A DNA stretch of 64,000 nt from Sphingomonas sp. Y38-1Y (GTDB taxonomy: Bacteria; Pseudomonadota; Alphaproteobacteria; Sphingomonadales; Sphingomonadaceae), in the NCBI RefSeq assembly GCF_032391395.1, contig NZ_CP135916.1, forward strand, positions 992,001-1,056,000, read 5' to 3'. Made by a program: the position numbers and the translations under genes. Below are positions 1 through 8,556 of the stretch, piece after piece. The notes under the pieces are model-generated. The model ran no database searches and had not been told where the DNA came from. It saw only the letters and a list, made by a program, of their open reading frames with translations. How positions within the stretch are numbered: position 1 is the stretch's first letter; each line of letters starts with the position of its first letter.

Positions 1-728
1 TCGTGCGCGTTGGTGCCGATCGCCTCCAAGTCGGTGTCCATCGCCAGCAGCACGTTGGACGTGCCGATGAAGCGGTCGCCCAGCCCCTCCTTCACCGCCT
101 CGACGCACCAGCGCTGCCAGAGGAAGCCGTGGCGCCGCCGCGTGCCGAAGTCGGAGAGGACGAGGTCGGGAAGCGTGCGCAGCCGCTCCACCTTGGCCCA
201 CATCCGCGCCTTGGCCCGCGCATAGAGGATGTCAAGCGCGAACCGGTCCTTGCCGCGCATCGCCGCGCGGGCGCGCAGCTCGTTGACGATCGAGAGGGCA
301 GGGATCTCCCACATCGTCGTGTGCGTCCACGGGCCAGCGAAGCGCAGTTCGAACTGGCCGTCCACCGTCCTCAGCTCGTAGTCGGGCAGCTGGAAGTCGC
401 GCAGCCAGGCGAGGAACTCGGGCTCGAACATCCGCGCGGTGCCATAGAAGCTGTTGCCCGCCAGCCAGATCAGCTCCTTCTTGCCGAAGCGGAGCGTCCG
501 CGCATGGTCGAGCTGCGCGCGAAGCTCGCCCTCGTCGATCACATCGGCCAGCCGCACCGACCTGGTGCGGTTGATGAGCGCGAAGGTCGCGTGCGTATCG
601 CGATGCAGCCGCCAGATGAGCTGGAGCATCAACAGCTTGTAGAAGTCGGTGTCGAGCAGGCTGCGAACGATCGGGTCGAGCCGCCAGCTGTGATTATAGG
701 TGCGCAAGGCGATGTCGGTGAAGACCAT
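1..728 (-). CDS. pncB: Nicotinate phosphoribosyltransferase, 3' end cut by the window
   Basis: The gene is read leftward from an ATG at 728 and runs off the window, leaving 242 codons. PncB makes nicotinate mononucleotide from nicotinate and PRPP with ATP hydrolysis, in the cytoplasmic NAD salvage (Preiss-Handler) route. The N-terminal part shows the family motif [13 protein letters not shown] near residue 19, then DFGTRRR, then GTSN, and it ends in GTNAHE. The His of this last motif matches the phosphorylated active-site His of the enterobacterial enzyme. The start lies 5 bp after the stop of the DJ-1 family gene, so trmB, the DJ-1 gene and pncB look like one leftward operon. Identity is clear from motif order; only the C-terminal half is unseen. 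Confidence 0.9.
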   Translation of the reverse strand, partial: MVFTDIALRTYNHSWRLDPIVRSLLDTDFYKLLMLQLIWRLHRDTHATFALINRTRSVRLADVIDEGELRAQLDHARTLRFGKKELIWLAGNSFYGTARMFEPEFLAWLRDFQLPDYELRTVDGQFELRFAGPWTHTTMWEIPALSIVNELRARAAMRGKDRFALDILYARAKARMWAKVERLRTLPDLVLSDFGTRRRHGFLWQRWCVEAVKEGLGDRFIGTSNVLLAMDTDLEAIGTNAH

Positions 729-733
729 CCGGC

Positions 734-1348
734 TCAGCCGTCGATCGCGAACGGGTCGTTGTCCGGATCGTCGTTCCAGACATATTCCGCCCGGGCGGCG
801 GCCGCCTCTGCCTCGTCCCGGCCGTAGAGCGCTGCCACCAACGCCAGCGCCATGTCGGTGCCTGCGGAGACGCCCGACGACGTGTAGAACCGCCCGTCCG
901 CGACCCAGCGTGCGCGTTTCTGCCAGTTCACTTGGGCGGCAAGGCCGGCGACCCAGTCGAACGCCACCTTGTTGGTCGTCGCGCGCCGCCCGTCGAGCAG
1001 CCCCGCCTTCGCCAGCAGCGCCGCGCCCGTGCACACCGATGCCGTCCAGCGCGCAGCCGCCGATCGCTCGCGCAGGAAATCGAGCATCGCGCCATTCTCG
1101 ACCTCGCGCCGCGCACCCATCCCGCCGGGCACCAGCAGCACGTCAATCGCCGGCGCATCGGCAAAGCCGTGATGCGCGACCGTCTCGATGCCCTGCGACG
1201 ATCGTGCCGGTCGGCCATCCTCCGTCACGACGACGAGACGATGACCGGGCAGCCGCCCCAGCATCTGCACCGGCCCGAACACGTCGAGCGTCTCGAACTC
1301 CGCGAACAGGACAATGCCGATCACCCGCTTCGCATCGTCGTCGCTCAT
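734..1348 (-). CDS. DJ-1/PfpI (ThiJ) family protein
   Basis: A 204-residue single-domain protein of the class I glutamine amidotransferase-like fold. It opens with a beta strand ([18 protein letters not shown]) typical of the isonitrile-hydratase-like and AraC-N-terminal branch. The nucleophile elbow [17 protein letters not shown] places the expected reactive Cys near residue 104, and VLLVPGGMG carries the glycine-rich turn. Substrate cannot be read from the sequence: family members include isonitrile hydratases, proteases, deglycases and chaperones. There is no DNA-binding domain, so it is an enzyme-like member, not an AraC-type regulator. It sits 13 bp after trmB and 5 bp before pncB in a leftward operon. 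Confidence 0.82.
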   Translation of the reverse strand: MSDDDAKRVIGIVLFAEFETLDVFGPVQMLGRLPGHRLVVVTEDGRPARSSQGIETVAHHGFADAPAIDVLLVPGGMGARREVENGAMLDFLRERSAAARWTASVCTGAALLAKAGLLDGRRATTNKVAFDWVAGLAAQVNWQKRARWVADGRFYTSSGVSAGTDMALALVAALYGRDEAEAAAARAEYVWNDDPDNDPFAIDG

Positions 1349-1361
1349 CGCACCCTCGCTA

Positions 1362-2042
1362 TCAGAGTCGGACGTAGCGGAAATACCACACCTCGTGCCC
1401 CTTGCGGCGTGCCTTGCGCTCGTAGCGTGTCTCGGGCCAATCGGCGGGGCGGGTGAGGAAGTCGGCGGCGCTCGTCGCCTGCCATTCGAAATCGCGGCGC
1501 TGGTTCATCACCATCATCGACCAGCGGCAATAGGTCGGATCGTCGGTGCCGAGGCGGAACTCGGCGCCCGGCTTCAGCTTGGCGGCGACGAGGTCGAGCG
1601 GGCCGTGATTGACCATCCGCCGCTTGGCGTGGCGCGCCTTGGGCCAGGGATCGGGGTGAAGCAGATAGAGGCGCGAGAGACTCTGGTCGGGCAGTCGTTC
1701 GAGCACTTCCAGGGCGTCGCCCATGTGCAGTCGGACATTGCCCAAGTCGCCGTCGCGAACGTGGCCGAGCGCCGAGACGACGCCGTTGAGGAAGGGCTCG
1801 CAACCGATGAAGCCGGTGTCCGGTCGCGCCGCGGCCTGGCCCGCCAGATGCTCGCCGCCACCGAAGCCGATCTCGAACTCGAGCGGGCGATCGTCGCCGA
1901 ACAGACGCGCGGCATCGAGCGGGCCGTCCGCGGGCACGCTGATGCGCGGCAGCAGGTCCTCGACCAGCGCGGCCTGGCCGGCGCGCAGCTTGTGGCCCTG
2001 GCGGCGGCCATAGAGACGGCGGATCGTGGCGGGATCGTTCAT
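1362..2042 (-). CDS. trmB: tRNA (guanine-N7-)-methyltransferase
   Basis: TrmB uses S-adenosylmethionine to methylate G46 in the variable loop of tRNAs. The 226-residue protein has the usual TrmB order: a basic N-terminus (IRRLYGRRQGHKL), the SAM-binding motif LEFEIGFGGGEHL near residue 55, the acidic GCEPF loop, the motif LYLLHPDPWPKARHAKRR near residue 127, and the C-terminal RYERKARRKGHEVWYFRY. Length is normal. It is the first gene of the leftward trmB / DJ-1 / pncB group. The 748 bp upstream contain no convincing gene. Confidence 0.95.
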   Translation of the reverse strand: MNDPATIRRLYGRRQGHKLRAGQAALVEDLLPRISVPADGPLDAARLFGDDRPLEFEIGFGGGEHLAGQAAARPDTGFIGCEPFLNGVVSALGHVRDGDLGNVRLHMGDALEVLERLPDQSLSRLYLLHPDPWPKARHAKRRMVNHGPLDLVAAKLKPGAEFRLGTDDPTYCRWSMMVMNQRRDFEWQATSAADFLTRPADWPETRYERKARRKGHEVWYFRYVRL

Positions 2043-2239
2043 GGGCTGGGGCCTGTGGCGTGGACGGGGGCCGATGTCGAGGGGGGCTTGCAGCCCGCAG
2101 GCGATCGGCTATCCGGCCGCCGCCCCGGCCCGCGCGAGTCGCCCGGTGTCATCCCCACGATCCACGCTTTCCACAGGCGCGCCGCACGATTTGCCGCTTG
2201 GCGCGACTCGGCGCGCATGAGACGCTTTGCAGGTAGCCG

Positions 2240-2698
2240 GAGCAAGGCGGTTCGAGAAATCGAAGCAAATCGAAACGGTTATGCGAAGTCGGCGGCGTCG
2301 CGCAGGTGCCTTTGGGAAACCGCGAGAGGCCAGGACTTCGGGCGAACGAAGCGATGGACGCGGCATGATGATCGGACCTTCGGTCGGATCGGAAAGCCGG
2401 GACCGAAGCAGAGAACGCAAACCGCCGGACGGCGACGCTCCCTTGGGAGCCAAGCGGAAGGGCGGGCCGAAGCGGCCAAAGCCAGGCGCCCTCGGGCAAA
2501 TGGCGGATGGCGGCGGAAGCACAGGCGGCAGGCGGTACCCCTGTCGTTGGCCATCGAGGCCGGAGCGCGGGCACAGCAAGCACCCTGGTGCGCGCAGGAT
2601 CCCGCATCCGGCCCCGGTGACCGGAGCCCGGCGGCACGACCCGACAAGGGAAGGAAGCGGGGTTTGAAGGGGCTGGCGGCGACGCCGGCCCCTTTTGC
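2240..2698 (+). ncRNA. Candidate structured RNA of unknown class
   Basis: The plus strand shows many compact hairpins separated by purine linkers such as AAAG and GAAA. Examples are GCTCCC/GGGAGC at 2437-2450, GGCCG/CGGCC at 2465-2477, GCACC/GGTGC at 2580-2591 and a CCGGT/ACCGG pair near 2612-2622. The segment ends in a 9-bp hairpin followed by T4. Hallmarks of RNase P RNA, tmRNA, 6S RNA and SRP RNA were searched by eye on both strands and not found. The 5' end is not defined; 2240 is only where the composition changes. This is an inference from structure and composition, not a homology call. Confidence 0.3.
2669..2696 (+). terminator. Rho-independent terminator of the candidate RNA
   Basis: Nine-base arms GGGGCTGGC (2669-2677) and GCCGGCCCC (2684-2692) pair with one G-T wobble around a 6-nt loop and are followed by TTTT. 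The T run is on the plus strand, so it would end a rightward transcript although no rightward protein gene precedes it. Confidence 0.6.
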
Positions 2699-2790
2699 CG
2701 TGCCCGCGACCTTTTTTTTCGACGCGTCCCCCTTCCATCGCGCCCGCGCCGCCCAAGATAGCCGCCGCAATCCTTCCCCTGGAGGCGGAC

Positions 2791-3570
2791 ATGAAGACGA
2801 GCGGCAACACCATCCTCATTACCGGCGGCGGTTCGGGCATCGGCGCGGCGCTGGCGCACCGGCTCGCGGGCGCGGGCAACACGGTGATCGTCGCCGGGCG
2901 CCGCCAGTCGGCGCTCGACGAGGCGATCGCGGGGCACGAGAACATGCACGCGCTGACGCTCGACATCGAGGATGCCGCGGCGATCAAGGCGTTCGCGGCC
3001 GAGGTGATCGCGCGCTTTCCCGCACTCAACGCTGTCGTCCACAATGCCGGCATCATGCGCTTCGAGACCGTCGATGCCGCGCGCGACCTGTCCGATGCGG
3101 AGGCGACAATCACCACCAACCTGCTGGGGCCGATCCGGCTGACCGATGCGCTGATTGATCATCTGGTGGCGCAGCCCGATGCCGCGATCGTCACCGTGAC
3201 CTCTGGCCTCGCCTATGTGCCGCTGGTTGCGACGCCGACCTATTCGGCGACCAAGGCGGCGGTGCACAGCTACACCGTCAGTCTGCGTGAGGCGCTGGTG
3301 GGCAAGGTCGAGGTGATTGAGATCGCACCGCCCGCGGTCCGCACCGAACTGACGCCCGGCCAGTCGGATCGCGAAGGCTATATGCCGCTCGACGCCTTTG
3401 CCGACGAGGTGATCGCCTTGTGGTCGCAATCCCCGACGCCGCCCGAGATCATGGTCGAGCGCGTGAAGCCGCTGCGCTTCGCCGAACGCGAAGGCGCGTT
3501 CGACGAGCGGCTGAACATGATCAACGACTTCGCCCGCGCCGAGCGTGAGAAGGCGGGCGGGGCGGCGTAG
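2791..3570 (+). CDS. Short-chain dehydrogenase/reductase, DltE-like
   Basis: A 259-residue classical SDR. The NAD(P)-binding motif TGGGSGIG is near residue 10, the NAG motif (HNAGIM) near residue 89, the catalytic Ser in VTSGLAY near residue 138 and YSATK near residue 151. The C-terminal part (PPAVRTELTPGQ) is typical of DltE/YdfG-like oxidoreductases. Substrate is unknown. The ATG at 2791 is chosen because GGAGG lies at 2781-2785 and the translation begins directly with the first Rossmann strand; the frame stays open upstream, but that part has no SDR character. The gene stands alone, with 162 bp before rarD. Confidence 0.85.
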   Translation: MKTSGNTILITGGGSGIGAALAHRLAGAGNTVIVAGRRQSALDEAIAGHENMHALTLDIEDAAAIKAFAAEVIARFPALNAVVHNAGIMRFETVDAARDLSDAEATITTNLLGPIRLTDALIDHLVAQPDAAIVTVTSGLAYVPLVATPTYSATKAAVHSYTVSLREALVGKVEVIEIAPPAVRTELTPGQSDREGYMPLDAFADEVIALWSQSPTPPEIMVERVKPLRFAEREGAFDERLNMINDFARAEREKAGGAA

Positions 3571-3732
3571 CGACAGGCGCTGTCACGGCGATGGCGGGTA
3601 GTGGGTGTGTCGCACCTGCGGCCCGCCCTCGCCCACGCCGGAGTAGGATCTGGTTCCGCTCGCAACTTTTCTTTCCCGCGGGCAACGCCATGCGCTTTGC
3701 CGCATCGCAGCGGCGCGACTATCTGACCGGGC

Positions 3733-4632
3733 ATGACGCAGCAGCCTGCCGACGCCGCCAGCCGCTCCACCCGCATCGGGCTGATGCAGGGCGCGGGCGC
3801 CTATCTGCTGTGGGGGCTGCTTCCGCTCTATTTCATGCCGCTTCGCGCAGTCGATGCGGGCGAGGTCGTGTCGGCGCGGGTCGTCGGGTCGCTGGCGCTC
3901 CTGTTCGCGATCGTCGCGATCCTCCGGCGAGGCTCGCTCCTCTGGCTGGCGCTGTCGACGCCGCGGACGCTCCGCCTGCTCGCGCTCAGCGCCGCGCTGA
4001 TCTCGGTCAACTGGCTGGTCTATATCTGGTCGGTGCAGCACCATCATGTGCTGGAGGCGAGCCTCGGCTATTTCCTCAACCCGCTGGTCAACGTGCTGCT
4101 CGGCGTCGTCGTGTTGCGCGAGAAGCTGACGCGGCCGCAACTCGCGGCGGTGGTGCTTGCCACGGCGGGCGTGCTGGTGCTCGCCAGCCAGGCGGCGGCA
4201 GGCTTGTGGATCAGCCTGACGCTGGCGCTGTCGTTCGGGCTCTATGGCCTGGTCCGCAAGATCGCGCCGGTCGAGTCGATCGAGGGGCTGACGGTCGAGA
4301 CGCTGCTGCTGACGCCGGTCGCGCTCCTCTATCTGTTCTGGCTGGCGGGGCATGGCGGGCTGGCGCTGGGCGGCGACGCCAGGATCACCGCGCTGCTGTC
4401 GGTGGCGGGGGTCATCACCGCGGTGCCGCTCCTCCTGTTCGCGGCGGGGGCGCGGCGGTTGCCCTATTCGGTGATCGGGCTGCTCCAGTATCTCGCGCCG
4501 ACGATCCAGTTCGGGCTGGCGATCACGCTGTTCGGTGAGACGGTGACGACCGCGCACCTGATCTGCTTCGCGCTGATCTGGTCGGGCCTTGGCGTCTATG
4601 TCCTGGGGAGCCTGCGCGCGCGCCGCGTTTGA
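3733..4632 (+). CDS. rarD: RarD-type EamA transporter
   Basis: A 299-residue inner membrane protein with about ten hydrophobic segments, i.e. two EamA repeats. The N-terminus GAYLLWGLLPLYF is characteristic of the RarD subgroup, as is NWLVYIWSV. RarD was named for a chloramphenicol-resistance association, but the transported substrate is not established. Length is normal for the family. argS starts 33 bp downstream in the same direction, so transcription may be shared. The 162 bp upstream show no feature I can name. Confidence 0.85.
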   Translation: MTQQPADAASRSTRIGLMQGAGAYLLWGLLPLYFMPLRAVDAGEVVSARVVGSLALLFAIVAILRRGSLLWLALSTPRTLRLLALSAALISVNWLVYIWSVQHHHVLEASLGYFLNPLVNVLLGVVVLREKLTRPQLAAVVLATAGVLVLASQAAAGLWISLTLALSFGLYGLVRKIAPVESIEGLTVETLLLTPVALLYLFWLAGHGGLALGGDARITALLSVAGVITAVPLLLFAAGARRLPYSVIGLLQYLAPTIQFGLAITLFGETVTTAHLICFALIWSGLGVYVLGSLRARRV

Positions 4633-4665
4633 TGCGGGCGCGCCGCTCGGCTAAGGGCGCGCGCC

Positions 4666-6396
4666 ATGACGATCTACGCGCAATTCGCCGCCCATCTCGA
4701 CTCGATCCTCGACGCGCTGACCGCCGAGGAAACGCTGCCCGCCGGTCTCAACCGCCGCGCGGTGACGGTCGAGCCGCCGCGCGATGCGAGCCATGGCGAC
4801 CTTGCCACCAACGCGGCGATGGTGCTGGCGAAGCCCGCGGGCACCAACCCGCGCGCGCTGGCCGAAGCGATTGCGGCGAAGCTGGGCGCGCTGCCCGAGG
4901 TCGCGTCGGTGGCCGTCGCAGGTCCGGGGTTCATCAACCTGACGCTTGCTGAGGATCGCTGGCGCGAGGAACTGCGCGCGATCCATGCGGCGGGCGGCGA
5001 TTATGGCCGGTCGGACGGCGGGGCGGGGATCACCGTCAATGTCGAATATGTCTCGGCCAATCCGACCGGGCCGATGCACATGGGCCATTGCCGCGGCGCG
5101 GTGGTGGGCGATGCGCTGTCCAGCCTGCTGGAGCATGTCGGACACAAGGTCGTGCGAGAATATTATGTCAACGACGCGGGCGGCCAGGTCGACGTGCTCG
5201 CCCGCTCGGTCCACCTGCGCTATCGCGAGGCGCTGGGCGAGGACGTCGGTGCGGTGCCGGAGGGACTCTATCCCGGCGACTATCTGGTCCCGGTCGGCCA
5301 GGCGCTCGCCGCCGAATATGGTGACCGCTATGCCGCCGCGCCCGAGGGCGAGTGGCTGGCGCTGTTCCGCACCCGCGCGGTCGCTGCGATGCTGGAGCTC
5401 ATCAAGGCCGACCTGGCGCTGCTCGGCATCCATCACGACCTGTTCTCGTCCGAAGCGGAGCTCCAGGCGGCGGGCAAGCCCGAGGAGGCCGAAGCGTGGC
5501 TGCGGTCGCGCGACCTCGTCTATGACGGCGTGCTCGAGGCACCCAAGGGCGAGACACCCGAGGACTGGGAGCCGGTGGAGCTGCCGCTGTTCCGCTCCAC
5601 TCAGTTTGGCGACGATCAGGATCGGCCGATCAGGAAGTCGAACGGGCAATGGACCTATTTCGGTGCCGACCTCGCCTATCACTTCCAAAAGGCGGCGGGC
5701 GCGGACCAGCTGATCGACATCTGGGGCGCCGACCATGCGGGCACCGTCAAGCGCATCGTCGCGGCGGTTCAGGCGTTGACGGAAGGGCGGACGCGCTTCG
5801 ACGTCAAGCTCATCCAGATGGTGCGGCTGCTGCGCGGCGGCGAGCCGGTCAAGATGTCGAAGCGGGCGGGCAATTTCGTCACGCTCGCCGACGTGGTCCG
5901 CGAAGTCGGCAAGGACGTCGTCCGCTTTACCATGCTGACGCGCAAGGCCGATGCGCAGATGGACTTTGACTTCGCCAAAGTGGTGGAGGCGTCGAAGGAC
6001 AATCCCGTCTTCTACGTCCAGTATGCCCATGCCCGCGTCCATTCGCTGCGCCGGCGCGCGGGCGAAGCGGGGATCGCGCCGACCGACGCGCCCGATCTGT
6101 CCCGGCTTGACACGGCGGAGCTCGCGCTCGTCCAGCGGCTGGCGCAGTTCCCGCGCGTGGTCGAAGGGGCGGCGCAGGCGCGCGAACCGCATCGGATCGC
6201 CTTTTATCTCTATGACTTGGCGGCCGAGTTCCATGCCGCGTGGAACGCGGGCAACGACGATCCATCGCGCCGGACGGTGATCGCCGGTGACGCGACCTTA
6301 ACGCAAGCGCGGCTTTATCTGGCGGATGCGATCGGGCAGATCATCCGGTCGGGCCTCGGCATCATGGGAGTCGAGGCGGTCGAGGAGATGAAGTGA
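4666..6396 (+). CDS. argS: Arginyl-tRNA synthetase
   Basis: A class I aminoacyl-tRNA synthetase charging tRNA-Arg in the cytoplasm. The 576-residue protein has the ArgRS-specific N-terminal tRNA-contact domain (residues 1-100), the HIGH-type signature [14 protein letters not shown] with HMGH at 138-141, the [11 protein letters not shown] stretch that follows it in ArgRS, and a complete KMSKRAGN loop at 396-403. The C-terminal helical domain contains [12 protein letters not shown], the conserved anticodon-binding region. Its stop codon overlaps the start of the SPOR gene, a common alphaproteobacterial arrangement. Confidence 0.97.
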   Translation: MTIYAQFAAHLDSILDALTAEETLPAGLNRRAVTVEPPRDASHGDLATNAAMVLAKPAGTNPRALAEAIAAKLGALPEVASVAVAGPGFINLTLAEDRWREELRAIHAAGGDYGRSDGGAGITVNVEYVSANPTGPMHMGHCRGAVVGDALSSLLEHVGHKVVREYYVNDAGGQVDVLARSVHLRYREALGEDVGAVPEGLYPGDYLVPVGQALAAEYGDRYAAAPEGEWLALFRTRAVAAMLELIKADLALLGIHHDLFSSEAELQAAGKPEEAEAWLRSRDLVYDGVLEAPKGETPEDWEPVELPLFRSTQFGDDQDRPIRKSNGQWTYFGADLAYHFQKAAGADQLIDIWGADHAGTVKRIVAAVQALTEGRTRFDVKLIQMVRLLRGGEPVKMSKRAGNFVTLADVVREVGKDVVRFTMLTRKADAQMDFDFAKVVEASKDNPVFYVQYAHARVHSLRRRAGEAGIAPTDAPDLSRLDTAELALVQRLAQFPRVVEGAAQAREPHRIAFYLYDLAAEFHAAWNAGNDDPSRRTVIAGDATLTQARLYLADAIGQIIRSGLGIMGVEAVEEMK

Positions 6397-7148
6397 TGGC
6401 GCCAGCCGCCGACGACGCCGCAATGGCCGACGAGGATCGGCTGCCCTGGCTGGAAACGGTCGAGGAGCGGTATGAGGAAGGCGCGCCGATCGGCCGCGTG
6501 ATTCTGCTCGTCGTGCTCGGTCTCGCCATCATCGGTGCGGCGATCGCGGGGCTCTATTGGTGGCAGGATCGCGCGCCGTCGACCGGCGGTGGCTCCGGCG
6601 AACTCATCAACGCGGCCGAGGGCGACTACAAGATCAAGCCCGACGAGCCCGGCGGCATGCAGGTCGCGGGCGAGGGCGACAGCGTGTTCAAGACGAGCGA
6701 CGGCGGCCAGACCGCCAACGCCTCGGTCGACCTGTCCGCGGTGCCCGAGGCGCCGCTGGCAACCGGCGCGCGCCCCGCGCCCAAGGCGGCGCCGTCGCCC
6801 GCCGCGGGTGCCGCGCGCGTGACCGAGGCGGTGCCGCCGCCCTCGCGCAGCGACACGCCCGCGGGCAAGGCGGGCGTGCGCCTGCCCCCCGTCGCGACCG
6901 GCGGCGCGGGCGGGGCGATCGTCCAGCTCGGCTCCTTCCCCAGCGCCGCGGCGGCCAATGCGGCGTGGAAGCAGCTGTCGGGCCGCTTCGGCTATCTCGC
7001 CGGGCTCGGCCAGTCGGTGCAGCCGGCGGAGGTCAACGGGCGCACCGTGAACCGTCTCCGCGTCAACACCGGCAGCAACGCGCAGGCGCGCGAGGTTTGC
7101 GGCAAGCTGAAGGTCGCGGGCGAGGCGTGCTTCGTGGTGGCGGAGTAG
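6396..7148 (+). CDS. SPOR-domain membrane protein
   Basis: A 250-residue bitopic protein. Residues 1-30 are cytoplasmic and acidic, one transmembrane helix (VILLVVLGLAIIGAAIAGLY) follows near 32-52, then a long Ala/Pro-rich periplasmic linker, and residues 170-250 form a SPOR domain (IVQLGSFPSAAAANAAWKQL). SPOR domains bind denuded glycan strands at the septum, so a role in division or cell-wall remodelling is likely by family. The ATG at 6396 overlaps the argS stop by one base; a GTG at 6393 in the same frame is also possible. nagZ, a peptidoglycan-recycling gene, is next after a repeat-rich gap. Confidence 0.85.
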   Translation: MAPAADDAAMADEDRLPWLETVEERYEEGAPIGRVILLVVLGLAIIGAAIAGLYWWQDRAPSTGGGSGELINAAEGDYKIKPDEPGGMQVAGEGDSVFKTSDGGQTANASVDLSAVPEAPLATGARPAPKAAPSPAAGAARVTEAVPPPSRSDTPAGKAGVRLPPVATGGAGGAIVQLGSFPSAAAANAAWKQLSGRFGYLAGLGQSVQPAEVNGRTVNRLRVNTGSNAQAREVCGKLKVAGEACFVVAE

Positions 7149-7190
7149 GGGGGCGAGACGGTCGAAGGGGCCTGAGGACGAACTCTTTCT

Positions 7191-7316
7191 CGTCACCCCG
7201 GACTTGTTCCGGGGTCCACTTCGCAACTCGTCTGGCCGCTGGTTGAAGCGCGGTACTGCCACCACGCACGTTCGCCTGAGCGGCGAGGTGGACCCCGGAA
7301 CAAGTCCGGGGTGACG
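7191..7316. repeat. Inverted repeat with CCCCGGACTTG core
   Basis: Two perfect 29-bp arms (7191-7219 and 7288-7316) flank a 68-bp centre. The arms carry CCCCGGACTTGTTCCGGGGT, which is itself partly palindromic. Related cores recur at 37051-37130 and, with a different centre, at 52975-53079, so this is a dispersed family of intergenic hairpins. It lies after the SPOR gene and may stabilise or end its transcript. Confidence 0.8.
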
Positions 7317-7348
7317 GTTGGGGGCTTGGGACGCGAGCCGTTTCACGT

Positions 7349-7431
7349 CCAGCGTTCGTTTCGAGCGTCGTCGAGAAACGGCCCCACGCGCTCCCCCAGC
7401 GTTTCTCGACTTCGCTCGAAACGAACGCTGG
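7349..7431. repeat. REP-like hairpin, 32-bp arms and 19-nt loop
   Basis: Arms at 7349-7380 and 7400-7431 pair with two mismatches. The arms contain CGTTCGTTTCGAGCG and GTCGAGAAACG. The same architecture (32-bp arms, 19-nt loop, related words) appears at 27158-27240, which marks a second dispersed family. With the preceding repeat it fills most of the 334-bp gap between the SPOR gene and nagZ; nothing else is visible there. Confidence 0.8.
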
Positions 7432-7482
7432 CGGTGTTAGCGCCCCCTTCCGCGAAGGGCCACCCGCCGCTAACCCTCCTCC

Positions 7483-8490
7483 ATGCTTCCCGTCATCTAC
7501 GGCCTGTCCGGCCCGACGCTCACTGCCGACGAGCGCGCCTTCTTTCGCGATGCCGATCCGCTCGGCTACATCCTGTTCGGGCGCAACGTCGTCGATCGCG
7601 GCCAGCTTCGCGCGCTCACCGACGATCTGCGCGCGCTGTCCGGCCGTGACGACCTGCCCATCCTGATCGACCAGGAGGGCGGCCCGGTCGCGCGGTTGAA
7701 GCCGCCCGAATGGCCCGCCTTTCCTGCCGGCCCGGCCTTTGCCAGGCTGTGGGAGATCGCGCCCGTCTCCGCGATCGAGGCGGCGCGGGCGAACGCGCAC
7801 GCGATCGGGCTGATGCTAAGCGAGGTTGGGATCAGCGTCGATTGCCTGCCACTGCTCGACGTCGCCGGTCCTGACACGACGCCCGCCATCGCCAGCCGCG
7901 CTTATGGCGAGGCGCCGATGCAGGTCGCCGCGATCGGCCGCGCGGTGCTCGACGGACTCGCCGCGGGCGGCTGCATCGGCGTGGTCAAGCACATCCCCGG
8001 CCACGGGCGCGCGCGCGTCGACAGTCACCACGAACTGCCGCGCGTGGCGGCGAGCGATGCCGAGCTCGAGATCGACCTCGAACCCTTTCGCACGCTGTCG
8101 CACGCGGGCATGGCGATGACCTGTCACGTCGTCTTCGAGGCCTGGGACGCCGAGCGGCCCGCGACGCTGTCACCCACGGTGATCGAGGAGGTGATCCGCG
8201 GCCGCATCGGCTTCGACGGTCTGCTCATGACCGACGACATCGACATGAAGGCGCTGTCGGGATCGGCCGGCGACAAGGCCGCAGGCGCGCTCGCCGCGGG
8301 CTGCGACGTGGTGCTCGACTGCTGGGCGCGGATGCCGGAGATGGTCGACATCGCCGGGCGATTGACGCCGGCCGGGGACGCAGTGCTCGCGAGGCTGGGG
8401 CGGGCGATGGCGGGGCGCTGCGCCGCTGAGGGTGACTTTGCGGAACTGGTCGCCAAGCGGGATGCGTTACTTGGGCTGCCCGTCGGTTAG
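7483..8490 (+). CDS. nagZ: Beta-N-acetylhexosaminidase (GH3), peptidoglycan recycling
   Basis: NagZ removes N-acetylglucosamine from anhydromuropeptides in the cytoplasm. The 335-residue single-domain GH3 enzyme shows the signature KHIPGHG at 169-175 followed by DSHHELP, the flexible-loop Asp/His pair that acts as general acid/base in NagZ. The nucleophile-containing segment is LLMTDDIDMKAL. IDQEGGPVARL near residue 65 is also conserved. It stands between the SPOR gene and the scpA-scpB-tatABC block, the usual alphaproteobacterial neighbourhood, except that an extra gene (8557-9036) intervenes here. Confidence 0.95.
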   Translation: MLPVIYGLSGPTLTADERAFFRDADPLGYILFGRNVVDRGQLRALTDDLRALSGRDDLPILIDQEGGPVARLKPPEWPAFPAGPAFARLWEIAPVSAIEAARANAHAIGLMLSEVGISVDCLPLLDVAGPDTTPAIASRAYGEAPMQVAAIGRAVLDGLAAGGCIGVVKHIPGHGRARVDSHHELPRVAASDAELEIDLEPFRTLSHAGMAMTCHVVFEAWDAERPATLSPTVIEEVIRGRIGFDGLLMTDDIDMKALSGSAGDKAAGALAAGCDVVLDCWARMPEMVDIAGRLTPAGDAVLARLGRAMAGRCAAEGDFAELVAKRDALLGLPVG

Positions 8491-8556
8491 CCACCTGTAC
8501 GTGGTCGACGTTGTCGCCCACCAGCGGTTATGCGGCGAAGCTGGGTGACGATAGCT

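Larger units (their letters stand above)
2043..2790. other. Long gap without a convincing protein gene
   Basis: These 748 bp separate trmB (leftward) from an SDR gene (rightward). Open frames exist on both strands, but their translations are Arg-rich, without domains or ribosome sites, as expected in GC-rich noncoding DNA. From about 2240 the plus strand is rich in A and G, poor in T, and dense in short perfect hairpins; it ends in a terminator at 2669-2696. The segment 2700-2790 holds a T8 tract at 2712-2719 and the leader of the SDR gene. Confidence 0.6.

Noticed and set aside
2240-2698. Reading the candidate RNA as RNase P RNA, tmRNA, 6S or SRP RNA
   Set aside because: The universal words of each class (for example GAGGAAAGTCC, an ANDN-type tag frame, or the SRP GGAAGCAG region) were not found on either strand.
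1314-3158. Very long open frames on both strands across 1.3-3.4 kb, including 600-codon and 400-codon readings
   Set aside because: They overlap clear genes (trmB, the SDR) in the wrong frame, are Arg/Ala-rich without domains, and come from the high GC content.
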